Position numbers and translations under genes: made by a program. Under the pieces are notes generated by a model, which saw nothing but the letters and a program-made list of their open reading frames with translations, had not been told where the DNA came from and did no database searches. Positions 7,918-15,112 of a DNA stretch of 64,000 bases are shown here, piece after piece; position 1 is the stretch's first letter, and the number at the start of each line of letters is the position of its first letter. The stretch covers positions 1 to 64,000 of the forward strand of contig CAZYQY010000001.1 of the NCBI GenBank assembly GCA_964649795.1, written 5' to 3'. The DNA is from JABMPX01 sp964649795 (GTDB taxonomy: Bacteria; Patescibacteriota; Minisyncoccia; Portnoybacterales; UBA2143).

Positions 7918-8153
7918 AGGAGGTTGTCCACATGCCAAATATTTTTGAGATTACTAATTTTATTGAAGAGCTTAAAGTTTCTAAATTAAGCGCGGTCGAG
8001 AGAGAAAGAAAATTGAAAGATTTTTTAGACATGGAGAAAAAGGGGATTAATAGCAAGGCGAGCGAAGTTATTAAGAGAGCTCCCGAAAATTTAATTAGCT
8101 TGACTGGCTTTGAACAAAAAACAATACAGTAACGGCAGAGTGGATCACTTCCT
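7918..8153 (+). promoter_or_regulatory. Long-range complementary pair: SD (7918-7931) and 16S-tail-like sequence (8140-8153)
   Basis: The extended SD AGGAGGTTGTCCAC just before the ATG can pair with GTGGATCACTTCCT 8 nt past the stop codon: 13 of 14 positions, two of them G-U. The downstream element also resembles the 16S rRNA 3' end (TGGATCACCTCCT) with one difference. Pairing would bury the start site of the mRNA. Confidence 0.4.
7932..8132 (+). CDS. Small protein of unknown function, strong SD
   Basis: 66 residues, mostly helical and charged (ELKVSKLSAVERERKLKDFL), with no membrane segment and no family I recognise. The AGGAGGT ribosome-binding site 8 nt before the ATG is the strongest in the window and argues that it is translated. 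The gene stands alone, followed by a terminator at 8167, and may be controlled by pairing between its SD and the sequence after its stop codon. Confidence 0.6.
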   Translation: MPNIFEITNFIEELKVSKLSAVERERKLKDFLDMEKKGINSKASEVIKRAPENLISLTGFEQKTIQ

Positions 8154-8166
8154 ATATGATTTATGG

Positions 8167-8197
8167 GGGCTTCTTTTAAAAAAAGAAGCCCTTGTTT
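8167..8197 (+). terminator. Terminator after the 66-residue ORF
   Basis: GGGCTTCTTTT pairs with AAAAGAAGCCC around AAA, followed by a T-rich tract. It ends the short transcript 35 nt after the stop codon. Confidence 0.8.
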
Positions 8198-8241
8198 ATT
8201 TGTCGTATTTATGCTATTATTTCAGGTCAAGTGCTATTATT

Positions 8242-8316
8242 GTCCTTGTGGTGAAATGGATATCACAATGGTCTTCGGAACCATTATTGGGGGTTCGAAT
8301 CCTCCCGAGGACGCCA
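8242..8316 (+). tRNA. tRNA-Arg(TCG), CCA encoded
   Basis: Acceptor GTCCTTG pairs with CGAGGAC. The discriminator G is followed by CCA. The anticodon stem ATGGT/ACCAT holds loop CTTCGGA with anticodon TCG. The T loop is TTCGAAT. Confidence 0.92.
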
Positions 8317-8328
8317 AAAAATTTAAAT

Positions 8329-8400
8329 GCGCCCATAGCTCAATGGTAGAGCAGTTGCCTTTTAAGCAATTGGTTTCAGGTTCGAATCCTGATGGGCGTA
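8329..8400 (+). tRNA. tRNA-Lys(TTT)
   Basis: Acceptor GCGCCCA pairs with TGGGCGT (the first pair is G-U), discriminator A. Anticodon stem GTTGC/GCAAT with loop CTTTTAA gives anticodon TTT. No CCA is encoded. It lies 12 nt after tRNA-Arg and is followed by a terminator. Confidence 0.92.
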
Positions 8401-8404
8401 CTAG

Positions 8405-8434
8405 AAAAAAATAGGCAAAATTTGCCTTTTTTTT
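8405..8434 (+). terminator. Terminator after tRNA-Lys
   Basis: The hairpin AGGCAAA-ATTTGCCT is followed by eight T. The T run also lies inside the rpsO promoter region. Confidence 0.8.
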
Positions 8435-8450
8435 GTTTATCTGATACAAT
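8422..8450 (+). promoter_or_regulatory. rpsO promoter, leaderless type
   Basis: TTGCCT and TACAAT are about 16-17 nt apart. The -10 box ends 7 nt before the rpsO ATG, which puts the predicted start of transcription at the start codon. Confidence 0.6.
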
Positions 8451-8457
8451 AAATTTA

Positions 8458-8724
8458 ATGCTTAAAACAAACAAAAAAGCAAAAATAATTGAAGAGTATA
8501 AGTTGCATAAAAAAGATACTGGCTCTTCAGATGTTCAAGTTGCTATTTTAACCAATCAAATAAGCGAATTAGCCAGACATCTTAAAAAACATCCCAAGGA
8601 CAATCATTCACGCCGTGGTCTTTTAAAAATGGTTGCACACAGGAGAAAACTTTTGGATTATTTAAAAGGAGAAGATGAAAAAAGGTATAAAAAAGTCATT
8701 AAAAAATTAAAGCTTAAGAAATAA
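8458..8724 (+). CDS. rpsO: 30S ribosomal protein uS15
   Basis: 88 residues, the usual length for S15, which binds the central domain of 16S rRNA. Signature segments are HKKDTGSSDVQVAILTNQI, LKKHPKDNHSRRGLLKMV and RRKLLDYLK. The start at 8458 gives the canonical N terminus; a longer frame from 8392 would run through the tRNA-Lys end and the terminator. It begins the cluster rpsO, NYN gene, pnp, an inserted version of the classical rpsO-pnp pair. Confidence 0.97.
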   Translation: MLKTNKKAKIIEEYKLHKKDTGSSDVQVAILTNQISELARHLKKHPKDNHSRRGLLKMVAHRRKLLDYLKGEDEKRYKKVIKKLKLKK

Positions 8725-8735
8725 ATAAATAAATT

Positions 8736-9245
8736 ATGTCTATAATCAAACATCAAGAACAACGAGTGGCTGTATTAATAGATGTCCAAAACATGTATCA
8801 TTCAGCCAAGAATATTTATAGAGCTAGAGTCAATTTCAAGGAGGTCTTGAAAACAGCTGTGGCTGGACGTAAACTAATTAGATCTGTTGCTTATGTTATT
8901 AATACAGAGACCATAGAAGAAAAATCTTTTTTTGACGCTTTAAGCAAAATTGGATTAGAAGTAAAAATGAAGGATTTGCAAATTTTCCCAGGCGGTGTTA
9001 AAAAAGGCGATTGGGATGTTGGTATAGCTGTTGACGCGATAAAGCTTTCCGAACAAATGGATGCAATCGTTTTAATTACTGGTGATGGCGATTTTGTGCC
9101 TTTGATTGATTACCTCAAATTAAATAAAGGCATTCAAACAGAAGTAATGGCATTTGCTAAAAGCGCTTCAGCAAAATTAATTGAAGCAGCTGATGATTTT
9201 ATTGATTTAAGCAAGAGCCCGAGTAAATACTTAATAAAAAAATAA
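8736..9245 (+). CDS. NYN-domain (LabA/DUF88-like) putative ribonuclease
   Basis: 169 residues with the acidic residues of the NYN (PIN-like) nuclease fold: VLIDVQNMYHSAKN (about 13-26), GDWDVGIAVDAI (about 89-100) and VLITGDGDFVPLI (about 108-120). The family includes LabA-like proteins and several RNases that use Mg2+. It sits 11 nt after rpsO and 71 nt before pnp, so a role in RNA processing alongside PNPase is a fair inference. No extra RNA-binding domain is visible. Confidence 0.85.
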   Translation: MSIIKHQEQRVAVLIDVQNMYHSAKNIYRARVNFKEVLKTAVAGRKLIRSVAYVINTETIEEKSFFDALSKIGLEVKMKDLQIFPGGVKKGDWDVGIAVDAIKLSEQMDAIVLITGDGDFVPLIDYLKLNKGIQTEVMAFAKSASAKLIEAADDFIDLSKSPSKYLIKK

Positions 9246-9259
9246 TTAAATTTTCTGGT

Positions 9260-9300
9260 CCTTAGACAGGTAGGCTATTAATAGAGCCTAAAGTCTGAGG
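9260..9300 (+). promoter_or_regulatory. Structured 5' leader of pnp
   Basis: CCTTAGAC pairs with GTCTGAGG as an 8-bp outer stem. An inner hairpin AGGCT/AGCCT lies inside it, all 17 nt before the pnp ATG. Leader stems upstream of pnp are cleaved for autoregulation in E. coli; whether this one is used so is unknown. Confidence 0.55.
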
Positions 9301-9316
9301 AGCAGAATTATCTTTT

Positions 9317-11410
9317 ATGAATTACAAAAAATTTAAGACAGATTTGGCAGGCAGAGAACTAAAAGTTGAAGTTGGTAAATTAGCGCAACAAACAAACGGT
9401 TCTGTATTAGTTTCTTATGGACAAACAGTAATTTTAGCAACAGCTGTTTTAGATAAAGACCTTAGAGATGTGGATTATATGCCCTTAACAGTTGATTATG
9501 AAGAGAAATTTTATGCAGCTGGCAAGATAAAAAGCGGCCATTTTATGAAAAGAGAAGGCCGTCCTTCAGACGAAGCCATTCTTACCGGAAGAATGGTTGA
9601 TCGGGTTATCCGTCCTTTATTTGATCAAAAAATCAGAAATGATTTACAGGTTGTTTTAACTGTTCTTTCTTTTGATAAAGAGAATGATCCAGATATCCCT
9701 GCTTTAATAGCTGCTTCTTTGTGTTTAGGTATTTCAGATATCCCTTGGAATGGGCCAGTAGCTGGATTAAGAATAGGACGTTCTGATGAAGAATGGGTTT
9801 TAAATCCAACCTATCAATCCAGAGAAAAAAGCGACATTGATTTAATTGTTGCTGGGAAAGAAGACAAAATTAATATGTTAGAAGGAGGAGCTAATCAAGT
9901 CCCTGAGCAAACAATCTTATCAGCTATAGAATTTATTCAGCCTCATCTTAAAAAAATTATTCAATGGCAAAAAGAAATTATTAAAGAAGTCGGGGCAGAC
10001 AAAATTGATTTAGGCCTTAAAGAATTTGATATAAAATTAGTTAAACAAATCAAGGATTGGCTTGGAGATAAATTAGAACAGGCAATTTATAACCCAGAGA
10101 AAACAGAAAGAGCTAAGGGATTATTCCTTTTGGAAAAAGAATTAATTTTGGCATTAGATAATGAGCAGGGTGAAAATCAAGGAGTAATTAAAGACATTTT
10201 TGAACGAGAAATTGACCAGATTGTTCATCAAAATATTCTGAAAGCGCCAAAAGGAGAAGAGAAAAGGCCTGATGGCCGTAAATTAGATCAAGTAAGACCG
10301 ATTAATTGTCAAGTATCTTTCTTGCCTCGTACTCATGGATCAGGGCTGTTTGAAAGAGGAGAGACACAGGCGCTTTCTGTTATTACATTAGGTTCTCTTG
10401 GGGACAATCAGATAATTGACAGTATGGAAATTGATACAAAGAAATATTTTATGCATCATTATAATTTCCCCCGTTTTTGCGTTGGGGAAACCGGCGGCTT
10501 CCATGGCCCTGGCAGAAGAGATATTGGCCATGGCGCTTTAGCAGAAAAAGCCTTATTGCCTTTAATCCCAGATAGAGAAAAATTTCCCTATACTATCCGT
10601 TTGGTTTCAGAAATCCTTTCTTCTAATGGTTCTTCTTCAATGGCTTCTGTAAGCGGTTCTAGCTTGGCTTTAATGGATGCTGGAATACCAATTAAGAATC
10701 ATATTAGCGGTATTGCTATGGGACTAATGATGGAATCAGACGATAATTACCGAATCTTGACTGATATTCAAGGTCCTGAAGATCACTATGGAGACATGGA
10801 CTGTAAAATTGCAGGAACAAAAATAGGGGTGACAGCATGCCAAATGGATGTTAAAATAGAAGGAGTCACTTTGGATATTCTTAAAAAAACATTTGAACAA
10901 GCCAATAAAGCTCGCTTATCAATTTTAAAAGAAATGGAGCAGGCAATTAAAGAACCAAATTCAGAACTTTCTTCTTTTGCTCCTAGAATTTTGACTCTTA
11001 AAATAGATCCGGATAAAATAGGAAAAGTTATTGGACCTGGCGGCAAAATGATTAACGCGATTACTGACCAAACTGGGGCTAAAATTGATATTGAAGATGA
11101 TGGTCTGGTCAGTATTACTTCAGCTGATGAACAAGGCGGGCAAGAAGCTTTTACCTGGGTTAAGAATTTAACCAGAGAACCCAAAACAGGAGAAATTTTC
11201 CAAGGCACAGTGGTTAAAATTACTGATTTCGGCGCTTTTGTTGAAATATTGCCTGGTCAAGATGGATTAATCCATATATCAGAATTAGCTGATCACAGAG
11301 TTGAACGCGTAGAAGATTTCCTTAAAATAGGCCAGACAATCCCAGTTAAAGTAAAAGAAATTGATGATTCTGGTCGCATTAAATTAACATTAAAAAATCT
11401 TGAAACATAA
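9317..11410 (+). CDS. pnp: Polyribonucleotide nucleotidyltransferase (PNPase)
   Basis: 697 residues, normal for PNPase, the phosphorolytic 3'-5' exoribonuclease. It has a first RNase PH domain (KREGRPSDEAILTGRMVDR near residue 76), a helical linker, and a second catalytic RNase PH domain (RPDGRKLDQVRPI, RTHGSGLFERGETQ, SMASVSGSSLALMDAG). A KH domain (KIGKVIGPGGKMINAI near 560) and a C-terminal S1 domain (FQGTVVKITDFGAFVEI near 632) follow. Together with RNase Y it forms the expected mRNA-decay core. Its leader carries a strong stem-loop. Confidence 0.97.
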   Translation: MNYKKFKTDLAGRELKVEVGKLAQQTNGSVLVSYGQTVILATAVLDKDLRDVDYMPLTVDYEEKFYAAGKIKSGHFMKREGRPSDEAILTGRMVDRVIRPLFDQKIRNDLQVVLTVLSFDKENDPDIPALIAASLCLGISDIPWNGPVAGLRIGRSDEEWVLNPTYQSREKSDIDLIVAGKEDKINMLEGGANQVPEQTILSAIEFIQPHLKKIIQWQKEIIKEVGADKIDLGLKEFDIKLVKQIKDWLGDKLEQAIYNPEKTERAKGLFLLEKELILALDNEQGENQGVIKDIFEREIDQIVHQNILKAPKGEEKRPDGRKLDQVRPINCQVSFLPRTHGSGLFERGETQALSVITLGSLGDNQIIDSMEIDTKKYFMHHYNFPRFCVGETGGFHGPGRRDIGHGALAEKALLPLIPDREKFPYTIRLVSEILSSNGSSSMASVSGSSLALMDAGIPIKNHISGIAMGLMMESDDNYRILTDIQGPEDHYGDMDCKIAGTKIGVTACQMDVKIEGVTLDILKKTFEQANKARLSILKEMEQAIKEPNSELSSFAPRILTLKIDPDKIGKVIGPGGKMINAITDQTGAKIDIEDDGLVSITSADEQGGQEAFTWVKNLTREPKTGEIFQGTVVKITDFGAFVEILPGQDGLIHISELADHRVERVEDFLKIGQTIPVKVKEIDDSGRIKLTLKNLET

Positions 11411-11434
11411 AAGCTGGAACTTGAAACTTGCAAT

Positions 11435-11457
11435 TCATGTTTCATGTTTCATGTTTT
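11435..11457 (+). repeat. Short tandem repeat TTTCATG upstream of the next gene
   Basis: About three copies of TTTCATG lie between pnp and the membrane protein. Several ATGs inside the repeat are in frame with the gene, so the annotated start is easily misplaced. Confidence 0.6.
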
Positions 11458-11470
11458 AGGATTTACAAAT

Positions 11471-12526
11471 ATGGAGGGATCTAATCAACCACACAAAGAA
11501 GAAGAATCAGTTATTCGCACTATGGCTAGCGACATTAAAAGATTGAGCAAAAAAGGCGCTCCGCCAGAAGGATTGCCTGTATTCTCTATGCCAGAAAAAG
11601 AGCAGGAAAAGATAAAAGAAGAAGAAGGGGGGAAAGTAGTACAACAAATAAGGCAGGAACCTGAAGCAAAAAAAGAAGAAATAAAAAAGAACGAACAAAG
11701 NNNNNNNNNNGAAGAACCTCAAGACAAGAAAAAACCAATGAAACTGGTCATGATTATTTCAATTATTGTTTTAATTGCCGGTGGTCTTGGCGGTTTTGTT
11801 TACTGGTGGAATTATTTACGGGTGATTCCGCCTTTGCCAGTAATTACCCATTATGAATGTCAAGATTCCCAATGTATTAGTATTAACGGAGAAGGGACAG
11901 ATCAATGTCAGATTCATCAAGATTGTGAGCCAGTTGAACCAATTGAACCAGTTATTCCAGAAGCGCTTATGCCTATACATAGCACTAATACAATTGAATT
12001 CACAGAACAGGACAATCTTATCGAAAAAATTGCTGCTATAGAATTAGAAAAAAATAATATTGTTAATCGTTTAATTGTTAAAAAAGACAACCAAATACTT
12101 AATTTATTAGATTTAGTTAGTATTTTGAACTTAGTTATCCCAAAAAATATAAGCAGTTCTTTTGCTGAAGCAGAAATCATAGGCGATAATTATACTTTGT
12201 TTTTATATAAACAAACTCAAGGTAACCGTTTGGGACTTGTTATTAAAATCGCTCAAAGCGAGACATTAGCGACAAATTTAAAAGATTGGGAAATAACAAT
12301 GACTAATGATTTAGAATCGCTTCTATTAATAGAAGAAATACCACCAGCTTTTACAGAAGGATTTCAAGATAATATTTATAGGGATATTGCCATTCGTTAT
12401 CTTAATTTCCCTGATCCAGGGTTGAGCATTGATTATGGCATACCAGACAATAAACTAATTCTAACTACCTCTCAAGAGAGCATGTATGCGATTATTAGTC
12501 TTTTAATGCCTGCATCTGAAAATTAA
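11471..12526 (+). CDS. Membrane-anchored protein of unknown function
   Basis: About 351 residues including four unknown ones at the 10-N gap. A charged cytoplasmic N terminus (to about residue 90) is followed by one transmembrane helix (LVMIISIIVLIAGGLGGFVY). A short external Cys-rich segment, with four Cys in CQDSQC and CQIHQDC, then leads to a folded C-terminal domain. The start MEGSNQ is preferred over an ATG nine codons upstream that falls in a tandem repeat. Its C-terminal pattern LILTTSQESMYAIISLL resembles the end of the next gene's product, suggesting related extracellular domains. Function is not recognised. Confidence 0.7.
   Translation: MEGSNQPHKEEESVIRTMASDIKRLSKKGAPPEGLPVFSMPEKEQEKIKEEEGGKVVQQIRQEPEAKKEEIKKNEQXXXXEEPQDKKKPMKLVMIISIIVLIAGGLGGFVYWWNYLRVIPPLPVITHYECQDSQCISINGEGTDQCQIHQDCEPVEPIEPVIPEALMPIHSTNTIEFTEQDNLIEKIAAIELEKNNIVNRLIVKKDNQILNLLDLVSILNLVIPKNISSSFAEAEIIGDNYTLFLYKQTQGNRLGLVIKIAQSETLATNLKDWEITMTNDLESLLLIEEIPPAFTEGFQDNIYRDIAIRYLNFPDPGLSIDYGIPDNKLILTTSQESMYAIISLLMPASEN
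11701..11710. other. Assembly gap (10 N)
   Basis: Ten N interrupt the cytoplasmic charged linker of the membrane protein. The frame is kept if the gap really is 10 bases, but fixed-size N runs are often scaffold placeholders. Confidence 0.95.
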
Positions 12527-12531
12527 TTCCT

Positions 12532-13242
12532 ATGGTAGCGAAAATTCAAATTAAAAAAGGTTCTTCAAATAGACAAGTTTCTGATGATTTAAAATTAAAC
12601 TTACGAGGAGAACCAGAGCCAGAATTAGAACAAAAACAGCCATTAAAAAAATGGTTGTTTTTTAGTGTTTTTCTGTTTGTAATAATTGTATTTTTAGTAT
12701 TTGGCTGGTGTTTTTCTGCTTCTAAAAAAATGACTTTTGCTGATTTAATACCAGAAAACGCTGTTTTTTTCGGGCTAATTAATCAGCAAGAACTTTATCC
12801 ACAGGTTCATCCTTTTAGTCAATTCTTAAGGGAAAATAACTTCTACGGGCAAAAAGCAATTAACAAGCTAAATAAATGCTTTAAAGAGGCTAGTCTAGAC
12901 TTTAAAGAAAATATTCAGCCATTCTTTAAAAAACAAGTCGCTTTTATCTTAATGCCAGCTAATTCTGAAACATCTTTCCCTTTTGTTTTTATTTTAGAAA
13001 ATAAAATTCCTCTAAATGATTTTGGCCAGCTTTTAAGCCAAATTGAGCCTGAATTGAGAAAAGATTATAATTTTTCCTCGCAAATTTACCGCCAAACTAA
13101 AAAGACTATTTTAACTCCGCTTTTTTCTATTGCTTCTGGCTTGCCTGATATGTATATTTATGCCCAAATAGAGGAGTATTTTATTCTAAGCAATTCCCAA
13201 AAATCCTTAGAAAAAATCATAGATTTAATTATAGAAAACTGA
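12532..13242 (+). CDS. Membrane-anchored protein, DUF3352-like
   Basis: 236 residues: a basic and polar cytoplasmic N terminus, one transmembrane helix (about 42-60, WLFFSVFLFVIIVFLVFGW) and an external domain. FADLIPENAVFFGLINQQ and the terminal YFILSNSQKSLEKIIDLI are reminiscent of DUF3352 proteins, which are usually longer. It starts 5 nt after the previous gene, which has the same architecture, so the two are probably cotranscribed and may act together at the cell surface. The DUF assignment is tentative. Confidence 0.6.
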   Translation: MVAKIQIKKGSSNRQVSDDLKLNLRGEPEPELEQKQPLKKWLFFSVFLFVIIVFLVFGWCFSASKKMTFADLIPENAVFFGLINQQELYPQVHPFSQFLRENNFYGQKAINKLNKCFKEASLDFKENIQPFFKKQVAFILMPANSETSFPFVFILENKIPLNDFGQLLSQIEPELRKDYNFSSQIYRQTKKTILTPLFSIASGLPDMYIYAQIEEYFILSNSQKSLEKIIDLIIEN

Positions 13243-13254
13243 TTGTGAGTAAGC

Positions 13255-13263
13255 TGTGGATAA
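13255..13263 (-). other. Perfect DnaA-box 9-mer
   Basis: TTATCCACA on the minus strand, 12 nt after the stop codon at 13242. A lone box; the same 9-mer recurs at 565, 7820, 12795 and 58580, two of these inside coding sequence. Confidence 0.35.
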
Positions 13264-13269
13264 AACAGC

Positions 13270-13299
13270 TTGACAAGAGTAGTCTAAAATTAGTAAAAT
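13270..13299 (+). promoter_or_regulatory. Promoter for candidate structured RNA
   Basis: TTGACA (13270-13275), an 18-nt spacer and TAAAAT (13294-13299), which puts a transcript start near 13306, exactly where the folded region begins. Confidence 0.6.
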
Positions 13300-13305
13300 G
13301 ATAAT

Positions 13306-13436
13306 GTCCTTGGAAGTCTGTTTCTTAAGGACAATCTTTTGCTAGTTATATTTTTAACTGATGTGCAAAGTTTTTAGTTCTTTAACTAAGCTCGCGAGAG
13401 CTAATAACTAGTAAGAGAAATAGCTTTTCTGTAAAA
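13306..13436 (+). ncRNA. Candidate structured non-coding RNA with multibranch fold
   Basis: No open frame is present, but the folding is dense. GTCCTT (13306) pairs with AAGGAC (13327). An 8-bp stem CTAGTTAT (13342-13349) pairs with ATAACTAG (13404-13411) and encloses three hairpins: AACT/AGTT (13356/13369), TAGTT-CTTT-AACTA (13375-13388) and AGCTC-GCGA-GAGCT (13389-13402, a GNRA tetraloop). No match to tmRNA, RNase P, SRP or common riboswitch motifs was recognised. The strand is chosen from the promoter; the 3' end is not defined by a terminator. Confidence 0.5.
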
Positions 13437-13473
13437 AACATGGTTGTTGTTGCGCAGGAGGAATAATATATAT

Positions 13474-13494
13474 AAAAAAAGCGCGATAGCGCTT
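13474..13494 (-). terminator. Terminator of the minus-strand small RNA
   Basis: AGCGC-TATC-GCGCT followed by seven T on the minus strand, a compact Rho-independent terminator with no protein gene upstream of it. Confidence 0.8.
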
Positions 13495-13558
13495 GATTTA
13501 CAGGAAAACAAGGGGGGCCTTGAACCTCTTAAAGTAATACATATCAGGTATTAAGGCC
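13474..13558 (-). ncRNA. Candidate small RNA with own promoter and terminator
   Basis: About 85 nt on the minus strand between a consensus promoter (13564-13592) and a terminator (13474-13494). The 5' part can fold as GGCCTT pairing with AAGGCC around a hairpin AATAC-CTGATAT-GTATT. A competing pairing CCTTAA/TTAAG-AGG is possible. An unpaired C-rich run (six C) and TTGTTTTCC follow. No coding potential. The family is not recognised. Confidence 0.6.
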
Positions 13559-13563
13559 TCTCT

Positions 13564-13592
13564 AATATATCATAGTTTTGTAATTTAGTCAA
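13564..13592 (-). promoter_or_regulatory. Promoter of the minus-strand small RNA
   Basis: TTGACT, exactly 17 nt, then TATATT on the minus strand, predicting transcription from about 13557. Confidence 0.7.
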
Positions 13593-13616
13593 CATTAGTT
13601 GGCTTTTTTAATTTTA

Positions 13617-13645
13617 TTGACATTATATTCTTATAATAATACAAT
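13617..13645 (+). promoter_or_regulatory. DksA-like gene promoter, leaderless
   Basis: TTGACA, 17 nt, TACAAT. The -10 box ends 6 nt before the ATG at 13652, so transcription should begin at the start codon. This is the clearest leaderless arrangement in the window. Confidence 0.75.
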
Positions 13646-13651
13646 TAACAT

Positions 13652-14026
13652 ATGAATAATGCCTTGCAGAAAAAACTAAAAAAGAAATTAGAGCAGGAGA
13701 AAAAAAGATTAACTAAAGATCTTAGCTTTTTTGCTAAGAAAGATCCTAATATAAAAGGGAACTGGATGACTCGTTTTCCTTTTTTAGGCATGAACCGTTC
13801 TCATCAAGACGAAAGCGCAGAGAAAATAGAAGAATACGAAAAATTATTATCTATTGAGCATACTTTGGAATCAAGACTTAAAGACATTGAAGAAGCATTA
13901 GAGAAAATAAAAAAAGGCGCTTATGGCCAATGTGAAAAGTGTAAGAAAAAAATTGAAATAAAACGATTAGAAGTTATTCCAGAAGCACGGCTTTGCTTAA
14001 AATGCGGCAAAGAGAACAATTCTTAA
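13652..14026 (+). CDS. DksA/TraR family C4 zinc-finger protein
   Basis: 124 residues. A long N-terminal coiled coil (ALQKKLKKKLEQEKKRL, then EKIEEYEKLLSIEHTLESRL) is followed by GAYGQCEKCKKKIEIKRLEVIPEA and LCLKCG, which gives the four-Cys zinc site. DksA-type proteins reach into the RNA polymerase secondary channel and tune initiation with ppGpp. The finger helix IKRLEVIPEA is well conserved. It is transcribed from its own leaderless promoter and ends 6 nt before the convergent LysM-CHAP gene. An exact regulatory role is not deducible. Confidence 0.88.
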   Translation: MNNALQKKLKKKLEQEKKRLTKDLSFFAKKDPNIKGNWMTRFPFLGMNRSHQDESAEKIEEYEKLLSIEHTLESRLKDIEEALEKIKKGAYGQCEKCKKKIEIKRLEVIPEARLCLKCGKENNS

Positions 14027-14032
14027 AAATTT

Positions 14033-15094
14033 CTAGTATATATATCCCCTAATAACTGAATCGTTAATGTGTATGGTGCGAACGCTCTTTACTCCCCATC
14101 CAAGATGATTCATTTCTGAAAAAGTGACCCAATTGCCCTTAACTGCTTCTACATAACCAACATGGCCATACCAGCTTTCTCTTGTAACAATAATAGCTCC
14201 AGCTTGTGGAGCTGTTCCAGTCTTATAACCATAAGCTCTTGAATTAGCCAGCCAGGTCTTAGCATGGCCGCTCCAAGGGACAATTCTCTTTTGAGACACA
14301 TACCAAGTACATTGGCCATAAGGGAAACCGTGGCTAACTCCAGTGCCTGATCCAGAATAGCTTATTCTTGCTACGTATGTTGCTTTAGGAGCAACAGGCG
14401 CTGGCATTTGTCCGTCTGGAATGATTAATTTTTCACCAATTTGAATAGTCCCATTAGCCGGCAAATCATTAAAAGCGATAATTTCTTCGGTTTCTGCATC
14501 ATAGTATTTGGCAATCCAGCCAATTGTTTGTCCGTCTTTAACTCTATGCAGTACTCCAGTAATTGGCAAAACAGTTAATTCATCGCCTGGCCGAATAATG
14601 CTGATTTCTTTAAGATTGTTAGCCCAAAGCAAGGTATATGTGCTAATACCGAAAGAAGCAGCAATGCTTGAAAGAGTATCGTTTTCTTGGACAGTATAAG
14701 TAATTAAACCACTCCTTGGCTCTTGGGTAATAAAAGTAATGGGACTGGTCTGATTTAGAAAGGCATTTTCTTGCAGAGTTGCTAAAGCAGAATTGCTGTT
14801 TATCAATACATCTTGGTTGTTATTATCTAAAGGATCTGACTGATTGGTTAAGCCAGCCAATGTATTAACCGCTAAACAGTTTTTATTAATGGCAAAATTG
14901 TTCTGTATATTTAATTCATCAGTGGATTGCTCAACAGTAACTGATTTATCTCTGTTAAGGCAGGAGATTAGGATCGATTCCGTGCCTTTGACCGGATTAG
15001 CTAAAGACAAGCTTATACAAAATAAAACAACTGCTGCTAAGAGCAGTTTTTTGCTTTTTTCTATATCAATCTTAAATTGTTTGATCGTACTCAT
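14033..15094 (-). CDS. Secreted LysM-CHAP peptidoglycan hydrolase
   Basis: 353 residues. An N-terminal signal or anchor helix (KLLLAAVVLFCISLSLANP, about 15-33) precedes a Ser/Asn-rich linker. Two LysM repeats follow: one with YTVQENDTLSSIAASFGIS and RPGDELTVLP, one with HRVKDGQTIGWIAKYYDAE and IGEKLIIP. The C-terminal CHAP domain has catalytic Cys in FPYGQCTWYVSQ and His in SWYGHVGYVEAV. It should bind and cut peptidoglycan during growth or division. It lies 18 nt downstream of rpsT and converges with the DksA-like gene. Confidence 0.93.
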   Translation of the reverse strand: MSTIKQFKIDIEKSKKLLLAAVVLFCISLSLANPVKGTESILISCLNRDKSVTVEQSTDELNIQNNFAINKNCLAVNTLAGLTNQSDPLDNNNQDVLINSNSALATLQENAFLNQTSPITFITQEPRSGLITYTVQENDTLSSIAASFGISTYTLLWANNLKEISIIRPGDELTVLPITGVLHRVKDGQTIGWIAKYYDAETEEIIAFNDLPANGTIQIGEKLIIPDGQMPAPVAPKATYVARISYSGSGTGVSHGFPYGQCTWYVSQKRIVPWSGHAKTWLANSRAYGYKTGTAPQAGAIIVTRESWYGHVGYVEAVKGNWVTFSEMNHLGWGVKSVRTIHINDSVIRGYIY

Positions 15095-15112
15095 GAGTAC
15101 AATAATAGAGTA

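Noticed and set aside
8110..8449. Three open frames across the tRNA-Arg/tRNA-Lys region
   Set aside because: They run through two well-formed tRNAs and two terminators.
10786..11208. 140-codon minus-strand frame
   Set aside because: It is fully antisense to the KH region of pnp; composition is that of a reverse shadow.
13360..13400. Hammerhead ribozyme suggested by CTGATG
   Set aside because: The GAAA segment and cleavage-site stem are missing.
13515..13560. A tRNA-Ile(GAT) on the minus strand suggested by hairpin AATAC-CTGATAT-GTATT
   Set aside because: There is no D arm or T arm of normal size and the total length is too short; treated as part of the small RNA.
13254..13640. tmRNA, RNase P RNA or SRP RNA in the 13.3-13.6 kb gap
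   Set aside because: None of the diagnostic elements (tag frame and tRNA-like ends, GAGGAAAGTCC-type core, GGAAG SRP loop) could be found.
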